DNA from: Deltaproteobacteria bacterium RBG_13_43_22
GTDB taxonomy: Bacteria; Desulfobacterota; RBG-13-43-22
Length of the DNA: 51,769 bases
NCBI GenBank assembly: GCA_001797675.1
Contig: MGQB01000029.1
Span: 1 to 51,769, forward strand
Reading direction: 5' to 3'
This document shows, in pieces, positions 44,339-51,769 of this stretch. The first letter of the stretch is position 1; each line of letters begins with the position of its first letter. The notes under the pieces are model-generated. The model worked only from the letters and a program-made list of their open reading frames with translations, made no database searches and was not told the DNA's origin. A program made the position numbers and the translations under genes.

Positions 44339-45751
44339 ATGGATTTACAAAAGAAACAATCCTTAGACGCCATATTCAAACCCAGGTCGGTGGCCGTAGT
44401 CGGGGCCAGTAATAATATTCAGTCTTGGGGTTTCGGGATGTTAAACAGCCTGTTAGCCGGAAGATTCCGCAACCGGATGTACCCCATAAACCCTAACGAA
44501 AAAATCATTCAAGGCCTTCCCGGGTTTCCCAGCCTCAGGGATGTGCCTGACGAGATAGACCTGGCTATCATTGTCGTTAATGCCTCCCTGGTCCCGCAGG
44601 TGATCGAGGAATGCATTGCCAAAAAGGTGAAGGGCGGCATCGTCATCACCGCCGGTTTTGCTGAAATCAGTCCGGAAGGGGCCAGGGCCCAAAAAGAGAT
44701 CACCGAGGCTTCAAAAAAAGCCGGGTTTTATTTTCTGGGACCGAATTGTCTCGGGGTCTGGAGCAGCGAAGGCAATCTGAGCACTTTTCCCAATATGACG
44801 CAGCGCCCCCACCGGGGCCCGATCTCTTTCATCTCCCAGAGCGGGACCCTCGGCAATTATCTGTTCAATGCCTCCCGAAAATACGGCTTCGGTGTCAGCA
44901 AATTCATCAGCTTCGGGAACCAGGCCTCCATCAGCTACGTGGATCTGTTGGAATATCTGGGGGAGGATTCCACCACCAAGGTCATCCTGTCCTATGTGGA
45001 AGATATCGGAGACGGTCAGCGGTTTTTGCAGGTTGCCAAAGCCGTAACCCGGAAAAAGCCCCTGCTGATCTACAAGGCCGGGTCGTCGGAAGCTGCCGCC
45101 CGGGCAGCCCGTTCCCATACGGCAGCCCTGGCCGGGAATGATGCTATATTTGATGCCGTCTGCCTTCAGACCGGGGCGATTCGCTGGTTCGACTTTTTGG
45201 AAATGTTTTATATGGCGAATTGCCTCTGCTACCAGCCTCTGCCCCGGGGAAATCGTGTAGCGATTATCCATGGCGGGGGTGGATTTTGCGTGACGGCGAC
45301 CGAGGCCTGCACACGGCTGGGCCTGAGCGTCCCCGAAATGAGCCCCCAGGCTCAGGAGAAGATCAGAGAGCAGATGCTGCCCTTTTCCCCTCCCCCCTTA
45401 AATCCCATAGACTGTATCGGGAGAAAAGACGAGAAGGCTTATTTGAAAATCATCGAAATCGCCGCCGAACAGGAAAATGTCGACTGCCTCATCGTCATGC
45501 CCACCCGGGACAATTTCAACCGCTACACCCATTCATCCGAAATGATCGACACCCTGAAAATTACCGAAGCCATCGCCACCATTCCGCAAAAATACCAGAA
45601 ACCGATCGTTGTCGCGGCCAACGAACAACAGATCAGCGGACCAATCGATGAAATTTTCAAACGATATCACCTTCCAACTTTCGCCAGTCCTGTGGATTGC
45701 GCCAAGGCCCTCTGGGCCATGGTCAAATACAGCCAGGTGTTACAAAAATAA
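44339..45751 (+). CDS. NDP-forming acyl-CoA synthetase, alpha-type subunit
   Basis: Belongs to the acetyl-CoA synthetase (ADP-forming)/succinyl-CoA synthetase-like family. The 470 residues cover the CoA-binding Rossmann domain (SVAVVGASNNIQSWGFGMLN), the succinyl-CoA ligase-like domain (PISFISQSGTLGNYLFNASR, FGVSKFISFGNQASISYVDL) and a third flavodoxin-like domain. The phosphorylated His260 is in RSHTAALAGNDAIF. There is no ATP-grasp (beta) domain in this protein or elsewhere in the window, so it needs a partner encoded elsewhere, or the partner was lost. It could convert acyl-CoA to acid with ATP formation, an energy-saving step in anaerobes. GGAGGTTTTCCGTTAA leader. Confidence 0.9.
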   Translation: MDLQKKQSLDAIFKPRSVAVVGASNNIQSWGFGMLNSLLAGRFRNRMYPINPNEKIIQGLPGFPSLRDVPDEIDLAIIVVNASLVPQVIEECIAKKVKGGIVITAGFAEISPEGARAQKEITEASKKAGFYFLGPNCLGVWSSEGNLSTFPNMTQRPHRGPISFISQSGTLGNYLFNASRKYGFGVSKFISFGNQASISYVDLLEYLGEDSTTKVILSYVEDIGDGQRFLQVAKAVTRKKPLLIYKAGSSEAAARAARSHTAALAGNDAIFDAVCLQTGAIRWFDFLEMFYMANCLCYQPLPRGNRVAIIHGGGGFCVTATEACTRLGLSVPEMSPQAQEKIREQMLPFSPPPLNPIDCIGRKDEKAYLKIIEIAAEQENVDCLIVMPTRDNFNRYTHSSEMIDTLKITEAIATIPQKYQKPIVVAANEQQISGPIDEIFKRYHLPTFASPVDCAKALWAMVKYSQVLQK

Positions 45752-46091
45752 CCGGGGCCCAGGGTTCAATGGGAGAGAAAAAGGGATACCGCTGTCCCAT
45801 GGGTTAAATCTGGTGACTGTATGCCCGTTTAATCTCCCGGTTAAGAAATAAGGATCATTACCAAAAGAGTTGGTGATGATCGAAGGATTCAAGGGGTCAA
45901 GGATTCAAGGGAAAATCTTAAAACTACAAAAATTTTGAGGTTAAGCAAAATACAAGGCATTAGACCTAAAGCTTCATTAGCCATGGGAACCATGAATCAA
46001 GATAGCAAGAAGAGAGCGGTATTACTTGAGATCTTCCTTGGCCCCAGGAAAGCTTGAAACCTTGTAGGTTAAACCGTTTCGTAAAAAACGA
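45752..46091. other. Spacer without a gene
   Basis: Contains a short direct repeat (AAGGATTCAAGGG, twice near 45885-45915). The repeat at 46092-46212 follows. No ORF with a ribosome binding site is evident. Confidence 0.5.
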
Positions 46092-46212
46092 TTGAAGCTC
46101 CCTGTACCAAGGTGCAGGGAATCTTCCAGGCAAGGAAAGGGTTTATTTGTTGTAGTTCGCTCGCTAACCCACATAGCAAGCTGCGGGGAATGCGCTCGCT
46201 ATTCCTGTTCAA
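46092..46212 (+). repeat. TTGAA-bounded hairpin repeat, copy 3
   Basis: Same orientation as copy 1: TTGAAGCTCCCTGTACCAAG at the left, GGCAAGGAAAGGGTTTATTT, two CGCTCGCTA direct repeats around a hairpin (ATAGC-AA-GCTGC), CCTGTTCAA at the right. Confidence 0.85.
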
Positions 46213-46364
46213 GGTCAATGTATAAAAGGTCTTCTCAATAAAACCAATCACTTGAATCCTTGAGTCCTCGACCCCTTTCTCCCAACTAATTGGGAGAAGA
46301 ACCTAAAAATTAAATTGGAAAATAAGAGGAAGAAGCATACTCTTCAGATAAGGAGTTAAGGATT

Positions 46365-47255
46365 ATGCCGAAAGCCCAGGCCAATGGCATCGAGATAGAG
46401 TATGAAACCTTCGGAGATCGATCCGGAAGACCGCTCCTGTTAATTATGGGTTTGGGGTCCCAGTTGACCGGATGGTCGGAGGAGGTTCTGCAGCAATTGG
46501 CCGATGAGGGCCACCGGGTTATTATTTTTGACAACCGCGATACGGGACTGTCCAGCAAAATGGAAGAGGCCGGTGCCCCTGATATCTCGGGGGTGTTGAA
46601 GGCTTTGTCCAGGGGAGAGGAGATCGACGTACCCTATACCTTCCAGGATATGGGGCAGGATGCGCTGGGGTTGCTCGATTTTTTAGGCATCAAAAAAGTC
46701 CATATCTGCGGCCATTCCATGGGGGGAGCCATTGCCCAGACCATCGCCATCAGCCGCCCGGAGCGGCTATGGAGCCTCATTTTGATCTCGGCACCGACCT
46801 ATAATCCTGGTTTGCCGCAGCCCAAGCCTGAAATAACGAACCTGATGCGGGCAGCTACCGGTGCCGACCGCACGGCCTATGTCGAAAAGGCGGTAGAGAT
46901 GGCTCGAGCTATTGCAGGATCGGGCTTTTCCCTGGATGAAGAATGGGTCCGTCAGATATCGGTCCGGGCCTATGATCGCTGCTATTATCCTGAGGGGAAT
47001 GGCCGCCACCTTTTAGCCCGCCTGGCAAACAGGAACCGGCGGCCTGCGTTCCAATCAATAACCGCACCTACTTTGGTGATTCACGGAGATGAGGATCCCC
47101 TCCTGCCTGTGGAAAATGCCCTGGATGCCGCTGCAACCATTCCGGGGGCTGAATTGATGATCATCAAAGGCATGGGCCATTACCCTCCCCATCGAGGCCC
47201 CTGGCCCCAGATCGTCAAGGCCATCTCAGCCCATACCAAAAAGGCCTGGGGTTAG
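46365..47255 (+). CDS. Alpha/beta-fold hydrolase
   Basis: The 296-residue protein is a classical alpha/beta hydrolase: oxyanion region LLLIMGLGSQLTGW, VIIFDNRDTGLSSK, nucleophile elbow HICGHSMGGAIAQ (Ser118), VIHGDEDPLLPVENA with the acid, and the catalytic His in IIKGMGHYPPHRG. It resembles 3-oxoadipate enol-lactonase- and esterase-like members, but the substrate is not determinable. It precedes the CoA transferase genes (126-nt gap) and may belong to the same pathway. The start at 46365 follows AAGGAGTTAAGGATT. Confidence 0.88.
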   Translation: MPKAQANGIEIEYETFGDRSGRPLLLIMGLGSQLTGWSEEVLQQLADEGHRVIIFDNRDTGLSSKMEEAGAPDISGVLKALSRGEEIDVPYTFQDMGQDALGLLDFLGIKKVHICGHSMGGAIAQTIAISRPERLWSLILISAPTYNPGLPQPKPEITNLMRAATGADRTAYVEKAVEMARAIAGSGFSLDEEWVRQISVRAYDRCYYPEGNGRHLLARLANRNRRPAFQSITAPTLVIHGDEDPLLPVENALDAAATIPGAELMIIKGMGHYPPHRGPWPQIVKAISAHTKKAWG

Positions 47256-47381
47256 TCTGATTGCCCTGATCCCTTTTTCCCCTGTACTTTTCTCATGGGT
47301 TTTGGTGTCAGGGCTTGAAATATAAGTTTTAAGATTGAGGAAACCTCCGCTCCAATACGTCCTCAACAAGGAGAATCGCTT

Positions 47382-48182
47382 ATGATCAATAAAGTTTCAA
47401 CCGCTGCCGAAGCCGTCGCGAAAATCCGGGACGGCGATCTGGTGATCGCTAATTTTTGGGGCCCCGGCTCCCCGGCCCATCTGTGGCGGGCGCTCCTGGA
47501 CCATGGCGCCAAAGATCTGACCTTATGCATCAATAACTATGTGCCTAAAGCGGACGTGCTCAGAGAAAAAGGCACACCGGATCCATCCCTAATCCTGGCC
47601 CAGACCAAAAAAATCATGGCCGCCTTTACCAGTATACGCGCTGAGGAAGTATCCCCCATTGCTGAGGTGATCAATAAGCGTTTGCAGGAGGGTTCGCTCG
47701 AATTTGAAAGTATGTCCCATGGCAATCTCGTTGAGCGGCTCTATGCCGCCGCCCTGAGACTGGGGGGTATTTACAGCCCGATCGGTGTCGGTACGGTGAT
47801 TGAGGAAGGAAAGGAAAAGCGGGTTATCAACGGGGTTGAATATCTTTTCCAGGAACCGATCAGGCCGGACGTCGGGCTTATCAGCGCAGCCAAGGCCGAC
47901 CGGCTGGGCAATCTGGTCTACCATGGTACGGCCCGGGCCTCCAATCCCATTATCGCCATGGCCTCGCGCTATGTGATCGCCGAAGTTTTTGAGATCGTTG
48001 ATCCGGGAGAATTGGATCCCGATCATATTGTTACCCCCGGCATATTCGTGGACCGGGTGGTTCGCATCCCCGATGACGATCCCGTCGGCAGGGAACGGCG
48101 CAGGGAATGGATCATGGCCAGTATCAAGTTCAGGGAAGAACAGAACGCCAAAGCCGAAGCCGCCCGGAGAGGTGATGCATGA
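47382..48182 (+). CDS. Family I CoA transferase, subunit A
   Basis: Alpha subunit of a heterodimeric CoA transferase of the 3-oxoacid/glutaconate type. The 266 residues start MINKVSTAAEAVAKIRDGDL, followed by VIANFWGPGSPAHLWRALLD and later YSPIGVGTVIEEGKEKRVIN and VGLISAAKADRLGNLVYHGT, the conserved acyl/CoA-binding blocks. AAGGAGAATCGCTT precedes the ATG. Its stop overlaps the subunit B start by 4 bp. The pair would move CoA between an organic acid and an acyl-CoA, activating a substrate without ATP. The closest functional type could be IpdA-, PcaI- or glutaconate-like; the sequence does not decide. Confidence 0.88.
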   Translation: MINKVSTAAEAVAKIRDGDLVIANFWGPGSPAHLWRALLDHGAKDLTLCINNYVPKADVLREKGTPDPSLILAQTKKIMAAFTSIRAEEVSPIAEVINKRLQEGSLEFESMSHGNLVERLYAAALRLGGIYSPIGVGTVIEEGKEKRVINGVEYLFQEPIRPDVGLISAAKADRLGNLVYHGTARASNPIIAMASRYVIAEVFEIVDPGELDPDHIVTPGIFVDRVVRIPDDDPVGRERRREWIMASIKFREEQNAKAEAARRGDA

Positions 48183-48844
48183 AGGACCGACTGACTGATG
48201 AGCTGACAGCTATGAGGGCCGCCAAAGAACTGGCGCCGGGGGATTACTGTAATCTGGGAATCGGTGTTCCTTTACTATGTGTATCCTATATTCCCGAAGG
48301 GGTGATGATCCAGAGCGAAAACGGAGTCATCGGATACGGCCCGGTCTACGAAAATGATGAGCTGGACTTAATTGATCCGGATATGATCGATGCCGGTATG
48401 CGATACTTCCGGCCTTTGCCGGGCATGGCCTTTTTCGATCAATTGACATCTTTTTGCATGATCCGAAGCGGCCGTCTGATCAGCATTCTCGGCGGCCTGC
48501 AGGTTTCTGAAAAGGGTGATGTGGCCATCCATGCCACCAGTGAAGAAAATAAAACCCCCCGTATCGGCGGCTCCATGGACCTGGCCTGGGGCGCCAGGCG
48601 GCTGATCATCGCCATGACCCATAACGCCAAAGACGGCAGCCCCAAAGTGGTTCGCAACCTGACCATGCCGGTTACGGCTGCGGCTTGTGTCGATCTCATC
48701 GTAACGGATATCGCCGTCATTAAAGTAACTGACAGCGGGCTGCTGCTTCAGGAGTTCGCACCCGGCTGGACCCCGGAGGAAATCATAAACCAGACCGAGG
48801 CTTCCCTGATCATCGCCAGCGATCTAAAGGAAATGGAATTTTAA
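48179..48844 (+). CDS. Family I CoA transferase, subunit B
   Basis: Catalytic partner of the upstream subunit (ATGA overlap). The 221 residues contain the glycine-rich YCNLGIGVPLLCVSYIPEGV and the active-site segment MIQSENGVIGYGP with Glu47, the residue that forms the enzyme-CoA thioester in this family. Further conserved parts are GLQVSEKGDVAIHATSEENK and MDLAWGARRLIIAM. Together with subunit A it forms a complete transferase. The next gene is separate and has its own repeat-borne promoter. Confidence 0.9.
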   Translation: MKDRLTDELTAMRAAKELAPGDYCNLGIGVPLLCVSYIPEGVMIQSENGVIGYGPVYENDELDLIDPDMIDAGMRYFRPLPGMAFFDQLTSFCMIRSGRLISILGGLQVSEKGDVAIHATSEENKTPRIGGSMDLAWGARRLIIAMTHNAKDGSPKVVRNLTMPVTAAACVDLIVTDIAVIKVTDSGLLLQEFAPGWTPEEIINQTEASLIIASDLKEMEF

Positions 48845-49028
48845 TAATAGTTACGCGGTGACACTGTTTTTCCCCTGAATCGGGGGTCGGGTCTTTAATC
48901 TTGGTATAACGGATTAAAGCAGAACATTGGACGATCTGATAATCTTATAAATCATTTTCCGGGCCAAAGACGCCTTCGATCCCCTGAAGACACTTTGTGT
49001 CCATTTCCCTTGCGCCCTGCTTTTCTCC
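48845..49028. other. Spacer with GGGGTCGGGTC fragment and promoter-repeat left half
   Basis: GGGGGTCGGGTCTTTAATC at 48884 and the left part of the promoter-carrying repeat (AAGACGCCTTCGATCCCC onward). Nothing coding. Confidence 0.5.
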
Positions 49029-49057
49029 TTGCCCCGGTCTTTTTCCTGCCTTATACT
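49029..49057 (+). promoter_or_regulatory. Repeat-borne sigma70-type promoter, copy 6 (PLP decarboxylase gene)
   Basis: TTGCCC, 17 bp, TATACT, then CTTCTCATCAAAAAGC; 125 nt before the decarboxylase start. Confidence 0.72.
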
Positions 49058-49181
49058 CTTCTCATCAAAAAGCAACTTCTTGTCAAACGTCAATTTTTAC
49101 AAGAACCCCGAGACACTGAAACGCATAATGGACGATCTAAGAAAAGCGGGGTTTAAGTGAAAAGGCCAGTGGGAGGTATGG

Positions 49182-50627
49182 ATGATGCCCTCTTTTGACA
49201 AAAAAGAACAGACCCTCGACCCGGAAAATTGGGACGACCTCATAAGCCTGGGCCACAACATGCTGAACGATATGATGGGCTTTCTGAGAAATGTCAGAAA
49301 CCACAACATTGTGCCTATTCCCGATGAGGTAACGGCGACGATTCAAGAACCCCTTCCCCTGAACCCCCAGGGATACGAACGGACCTACAAGGAGTTCCTG
49401 CAGAATGTATTGCCATATCCGGTGCCGGGTGTTCATCCATGCTTTTGGGGGTTTGTCATGGGCACCGGTTCCCCGTTAGGTGTGCTGGCCGAGATGCTGG
49501 CGGCCGCAATGAACAGCAACGGCCCGAATTATTTTGCCCCTTTTCACATCGAACGCCAGGTCATTGAGTGGCTGAAGGAAGTCATGCATTTCCCGCAAGA
49601 GGCAAGTGGCGTGCTTGTCAGTGGCGGATCGATGGCGAACTTCACCGGGCTTGCCGTAGCTCGCAACGCGAAGTCCGGAGTGGATATCAAGAAGAGGGGA
49701 CTCCAGGGCATTCCAGACAAAATGGTGTTGTACGCCTTGACGGAAGCCCATAAATGCATTACCAGAGCAGTAGAACTACTCGGCCTTGGGAGCGAAGCAC
49801 TTCGTCTCATCCCGGTGGACGAGCATTTTAAAATAGACCTCACGGAACTGCAGGAGGCGATAGATAACGACATGAAAGCAGGCTTCCGTCCCTTCTGCAT
49901 CATCGGGAACGCCGGTTCAGTGAACACAGGGGCTTTTGACGATCTGAACGGCCTTGCGGATCTCTGCAAAAAACACGACCTGTGGCTTCACGTGGATGGT
50001 GCGTTCGGCGCATGGGCCAAATTGTCCTCAACACACAGGCAGTATACACGCGGAATGGATCGTGCCGATTCGCTTGCCTTTGACCTTCACAAGTGGATGT
50101 ACATGCCCTATGAAATCGGGTGCACGTTGGTGCGCGACAAGGAAGCACACTGTAAGACCTTCATATATGAAGCAGAGTACTTGGAAGACATTTTCGAGCG
50201 GCACGATCCTACGAATTACAGCGTCCAGCTATCCCGAAATTTCAAGGCCTTGAAGCCATGGATGCTCTTGAAAGCCGACGGCTTGGAGAAATATGCGCAG
50301 CTTATACAACAAAACATCGATCAGGCCTATTATCTGGCTGAACTGGTGAATAAATCTCCCGAACTCGAACTTGTCGCCCCTGTTTCACTAAATATTGTTT
50401 GTTTTAGATATTTTGACAGCCATTTAAGTGATAATGATCTGACGGAACTGAACAAACAAATTCTGTTACACCTCTGGCTCAGCAACCTTGTCCCCTCTTA
50501 TACCACGCTCAATGGAAAATACACCCTGAGAGTTTGCATAACCAATCACCGCAGCGAAAGACAGGACTTCGATCGCCTGGTAACTGAAGTGATAAAGCTC
50601 GGCAAGTCGCTGATGCAGAACCCTTGA
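49182..50627 (+). CDS. PLP-dependent group II amino-acid decarboxylase
   Basis: Member of the glutamate/aromatic amino-acid decarboxylase family (481 residues). Visible are HPCFWGFVMGTGSPLGVLAE, the substrate/PLP region GVLVSGGSMANFTGLAVARN, LWLHVDGAFGAWAKLS with the PLP Asp/Ala pair, and the Schiff-base Lys304 in AFDLHKWMYMPYEIG. It decarboxylates an aromatic or acidic amino acid; which one is not clear. Two ATGs (49182 and 49185) follow GGGAGGTATGG; either may initiate. No amino-acid antiporter is nearby, which argues against an acid-resistance role. Single gene under a repeat-borne promoter. Confidence 0.9.
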   Translation: MMPSFDKKEQTLDPENWDDLISLGHNMLNDMMGFLRNVRNHNIVPIPDEVTATIQEPLPLNPQGYERTYKEFLQNVLPYPVPGVHPCFWGFVMGTGSPLGVLAEMLAAAMNSNGPNYFAPFHIERQVIEWLKEVMHFPQEASGVLVSGGSMANFTGLAVARNAKSGVDIKKRGLQGIPDKMVLYALTEAHKCITRAVELLGLGSEALRLIPVDEHFKIDLTELQEAIDNDMKAGFRPFCIIGNAGSVNTGAFDDLNGLADLCKKHDLWLHVDGAFGAWAKLSSTHRQYTRGMDRADSLAFDLHKWMYMPYEIGCTLVRDKEAHCKTFIYEAEYLEDIFERHDPTNYSVQLSRNFKALKPWMLLKADGLEKYAQLIQQNIDQAYYLAELVNKSPELELVAPVSLNIVCFRYFDSHLSDNDLTELNKQILLHLWLSNLVPSYTTLNGKYTLRVCITNHRSERQDFDRLVTEVIKLGKSLMQNP

Positions 50628-51135
50628 GCGATGTATTCTTTAACCTATGCGCAGAAATTGGGGGATACCATACCTATTTATTCTGAGTTGCGGATAACAA
50701 GTAAAATTTGCTCCGAGGATTGATTTGAGAAGTCCTTCCTGAAGTCCGCAAAATTATCGTTTGGGCTGTTATAAGAGATTTAATTCGTTAATCGTTAATA
50801 ATCAATTGGATGAATTCACTCTTTTCAATCTATTCAGTGCACCATTAATTTCACCCCCATAATTCTATTGACATTTTTCCTTAAAAGGCTAAAGGTTATT
50901 GTTAATATATAATATAGAGTAAACATCCCAACTTAACCCAACCTATTTGAACAGGGAAATGAAGTGGGATATTCGGGAAGTATTTATTTGAAGCTTCCAT
51001 AGGGAATCAAATCCTTCTGGAGGCTTTTTTTATACGCTTCTAATCAAAAAGGAAATTTTTATCGAATCATCTAATTGTTAGGGGGAAATTTAATCAAAAA
51101 CTTCTGGCGGATCATAAGGCAAAGGAGGTAGAAAA
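50628..51135. other. 500-bp AT-rich spacer before the DUF3237 gene
   Basis: It holds copy 2 of the 49-bp repeat (50692-50740), a TTGACA at 50869 without a good -10, and an inverted pair AAGCTTCC/GGAGGCTT followed by TTTTTT (50991-51031) that could be a terminator or attenuator. A diverged end of the promoter-type repeat follows (TATACGCTTCTAATCAAAAA, 51031-51050). No ORF supported. Confidence 0.55.
50692..50740 (+). repeat. 49-bp dispersed repeat, copy 2
   Basis: GGATAACAAGTAAAATTTGC through GATTTGAGAAGTCCTTCCT; partner of 35515-35563. Confidence 0.75.
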
Positions 51136-51606
51136 ATGTTTAAGTACAACCTGGAACATATTTTTTCCTATACAGTAACCGTTAATCCGCCCGAACGGAT
51201 TGGTCCAGTAGCAGAGGGGATTAAAGCCAACTTTTATGTGACTGGCGGAAAAGTGGAAGGTCCAAAGGTAAACGGTAAGATACTCCCTGTGGGTGGAGAC
51301 TGGCTTACGATTCGTACTGACGGGGTCGCTATACTTGATGTGCGCGCAACAATTGAAACTAATGACTCCGCCTTGATCTATACGGCTTATTCAGGCGTGA
51401 TGGATCTGGGAAATGAGGGCTATCAAAACGTTATTCAGCAAAAAGTGCCACTTGTCATCCCTATTCAAACCGCTCCTCGCTATTATACTGCTCATCCAGA
51501 ATACCAATGGATCAACCGCCTTCAGTGCGTGGGAGTTGGTAAATCTGATATGAGCCGTTTAGAGATTTCCTTCGACATATACGCGATTCGATCGGGAGGA
51601 GATTAA
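51136..51606 (+). CDS. DUF3237-family protein
   Basis: The 156 residues match the DUF3237 layout: [60 protein letters not shown], a central [11 protein letters not shown], and the end [20 protein letters not shown]. Members are small cytoplasmic beta-barrel proteins of unknown function, often near aromatic or acyl-CoA catabolism genes. The ATG follows AAAGGAGGTAGAAAA, an excellent ribosome binding site. Single-gene unit; the IS element begins about 95 nt downstream. Confidence 0.85.
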   Translation: MFKYNLEHIFSYTVTVNPPERIGPVAEGIKANFYVTGGKVEGPKVNGKILPVGGDWLTIRTDGVAILDVRATIETNDSALIYTAYSGVMDLGNEGYQNVIQQKVPLVIPIQTAPRYYTAHPEYQWINRLQCVGVGKSDMSRLEISFDIYAIRSGGD

Positions 51607-51701
51607 TTCTAGTTCAATTTGATGATTTTTAAATACAGACTCAATTTCTAGTATTATCCAGTATCAAGAACGTTACCTTGCCAAGTAGGATGGGGTCTGC
51701 T

Positions 51702-51769
51702 TGAACCTCCCCCAGATTGACGGACACTTAAAAATGGGTACAATAGAGCCGAAAGGAGTGTCCGATGAA
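51702..51769 (+). mobile_element. Left end of an IS3-like insertion sequence (cut by the window edge)
   Basis: TGAACCTCCCCCAGATTGAC followed by GGACACTT resembles the terminal inverted repeat of IS3-family elements. It is followed by AAAGGAGTGTCCG and an ATG at 51765 that would begin the transposase orfA. Only five bases of that gene are in the window. Confidence 0.6.

Noticed and set aside
19568..49057. The TTGCC...TATACT repeats as sigma54 (-24/-12) promoters
   Set aside because: No GG/GC pair with the required 10-bp spacing; the -35/-10 boxes with constant 17-bp spacing fit sigma70 far better.
1..51769. tRNA, rRNA or an origin of replication
   Set aside because: No cloverleaf with a CCA-type acceptor, no rRNA signature and no DnaA-box cluster was recognised by eye; a covariance-model scan would settle small RNAs.

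Overview
The window looks like chromosome of an anaerobic Desulfobacterota-type (former Deltaproteobacteria) bacterium, probably a fatty- or aromatic-acid degrader. This is inferred from gene content, not from a marker gene. It holds many scattered CoA-ester enzymes (AMP-forming acyl-CoA ligase, acyl-CoA dehydrogenase, MaoC hydratase, AtuA-like protein, NDP-forming acyl-CoA synthetase subunit, family I CoA transferase), a glycine-reductase-family protein with a likely selenocysteine, and many short intergenic repeats starting GGGGTCGGACC or GGGGTCAGGTC. No rRNA, tRNA or CRISPR array was recognised. All recognised genes are on the + strand except the MaoC gene at 28414-28872.

Layout. 1-5.4 kb: hybrid PAS histidine kinase, acyl-CoA ligase, D-threonine-aldolase-like PLP enzyme. 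5.4-19.6 kb: a defence island. It starts with an AbiE toxin-antitoxin pair bracketed by degenerate 9-bp tandem repeats. Three tandem ORF6N (antirepressor-like) genes follow, the first one broken. Then come a Fic protein, an hsdS 5' remnant, a complete type I restriction-modification operon (hsdM-hsdS-hsdR, joined by 4-bp overlaps), a GIY-YIG/RAMA-like protein and a truncated putative nuclease gene. 19.6-29 kb: a secreted protein of unknown function, a carboxylesterase, the predicted selenoprotein, an atypical acyl-CoA dehydrogenase, a DUF4143 ATPase and the MaoC hydratase. 29-34.2 kb: a 335-bp hairpin array with terminal inverted repeats, two overlapping chemoreceptor genes, a HigBA module and a small Cys-rich ORF. 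34.2-51.8 kb: an accessory metabolic region (pseudouridine synthase, Tat-exported flavoprotein, O-methyltransferase, AtuA-like protein, Fe-S protein, RNase H-like protein, aldo/keto reductase, acyl-CoA synthetase subunit, alpha/beta hydrolase, CoA transferase A/B, PLP decarboxylase, DUF3237 protein). The window ends in the left end of an IS3-like element.

The most notable signals are these. (1) An in-frame UGA at 24830 inside a GrdB-family gene is followed at the expected distance by a bacterial SECIS-like hairpin with a GGUC loop. (2) A dispersed repeat carries a nearly invariant sigma70-type promoter (TTGCCC, 17 bp, TATACT) and lies just upstream of at least five unrelated accessory genes. 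(3) A 335-bp element with 19-bp perfect terminal inverted repeats is packed with different short hairpins. (4) Part of the ORF6N/Fic/type I R-M region has been duplicated and rearranged, leaving a chimeric hsdS/ORF6N junction. (5) The acyl-CoA dehydrogenase lacks the usual catalytic glutamate. Most genes appear to be transcribed singly or in pairs, separated by repeat-rich spacers, which fits a region built by repeated insertion.
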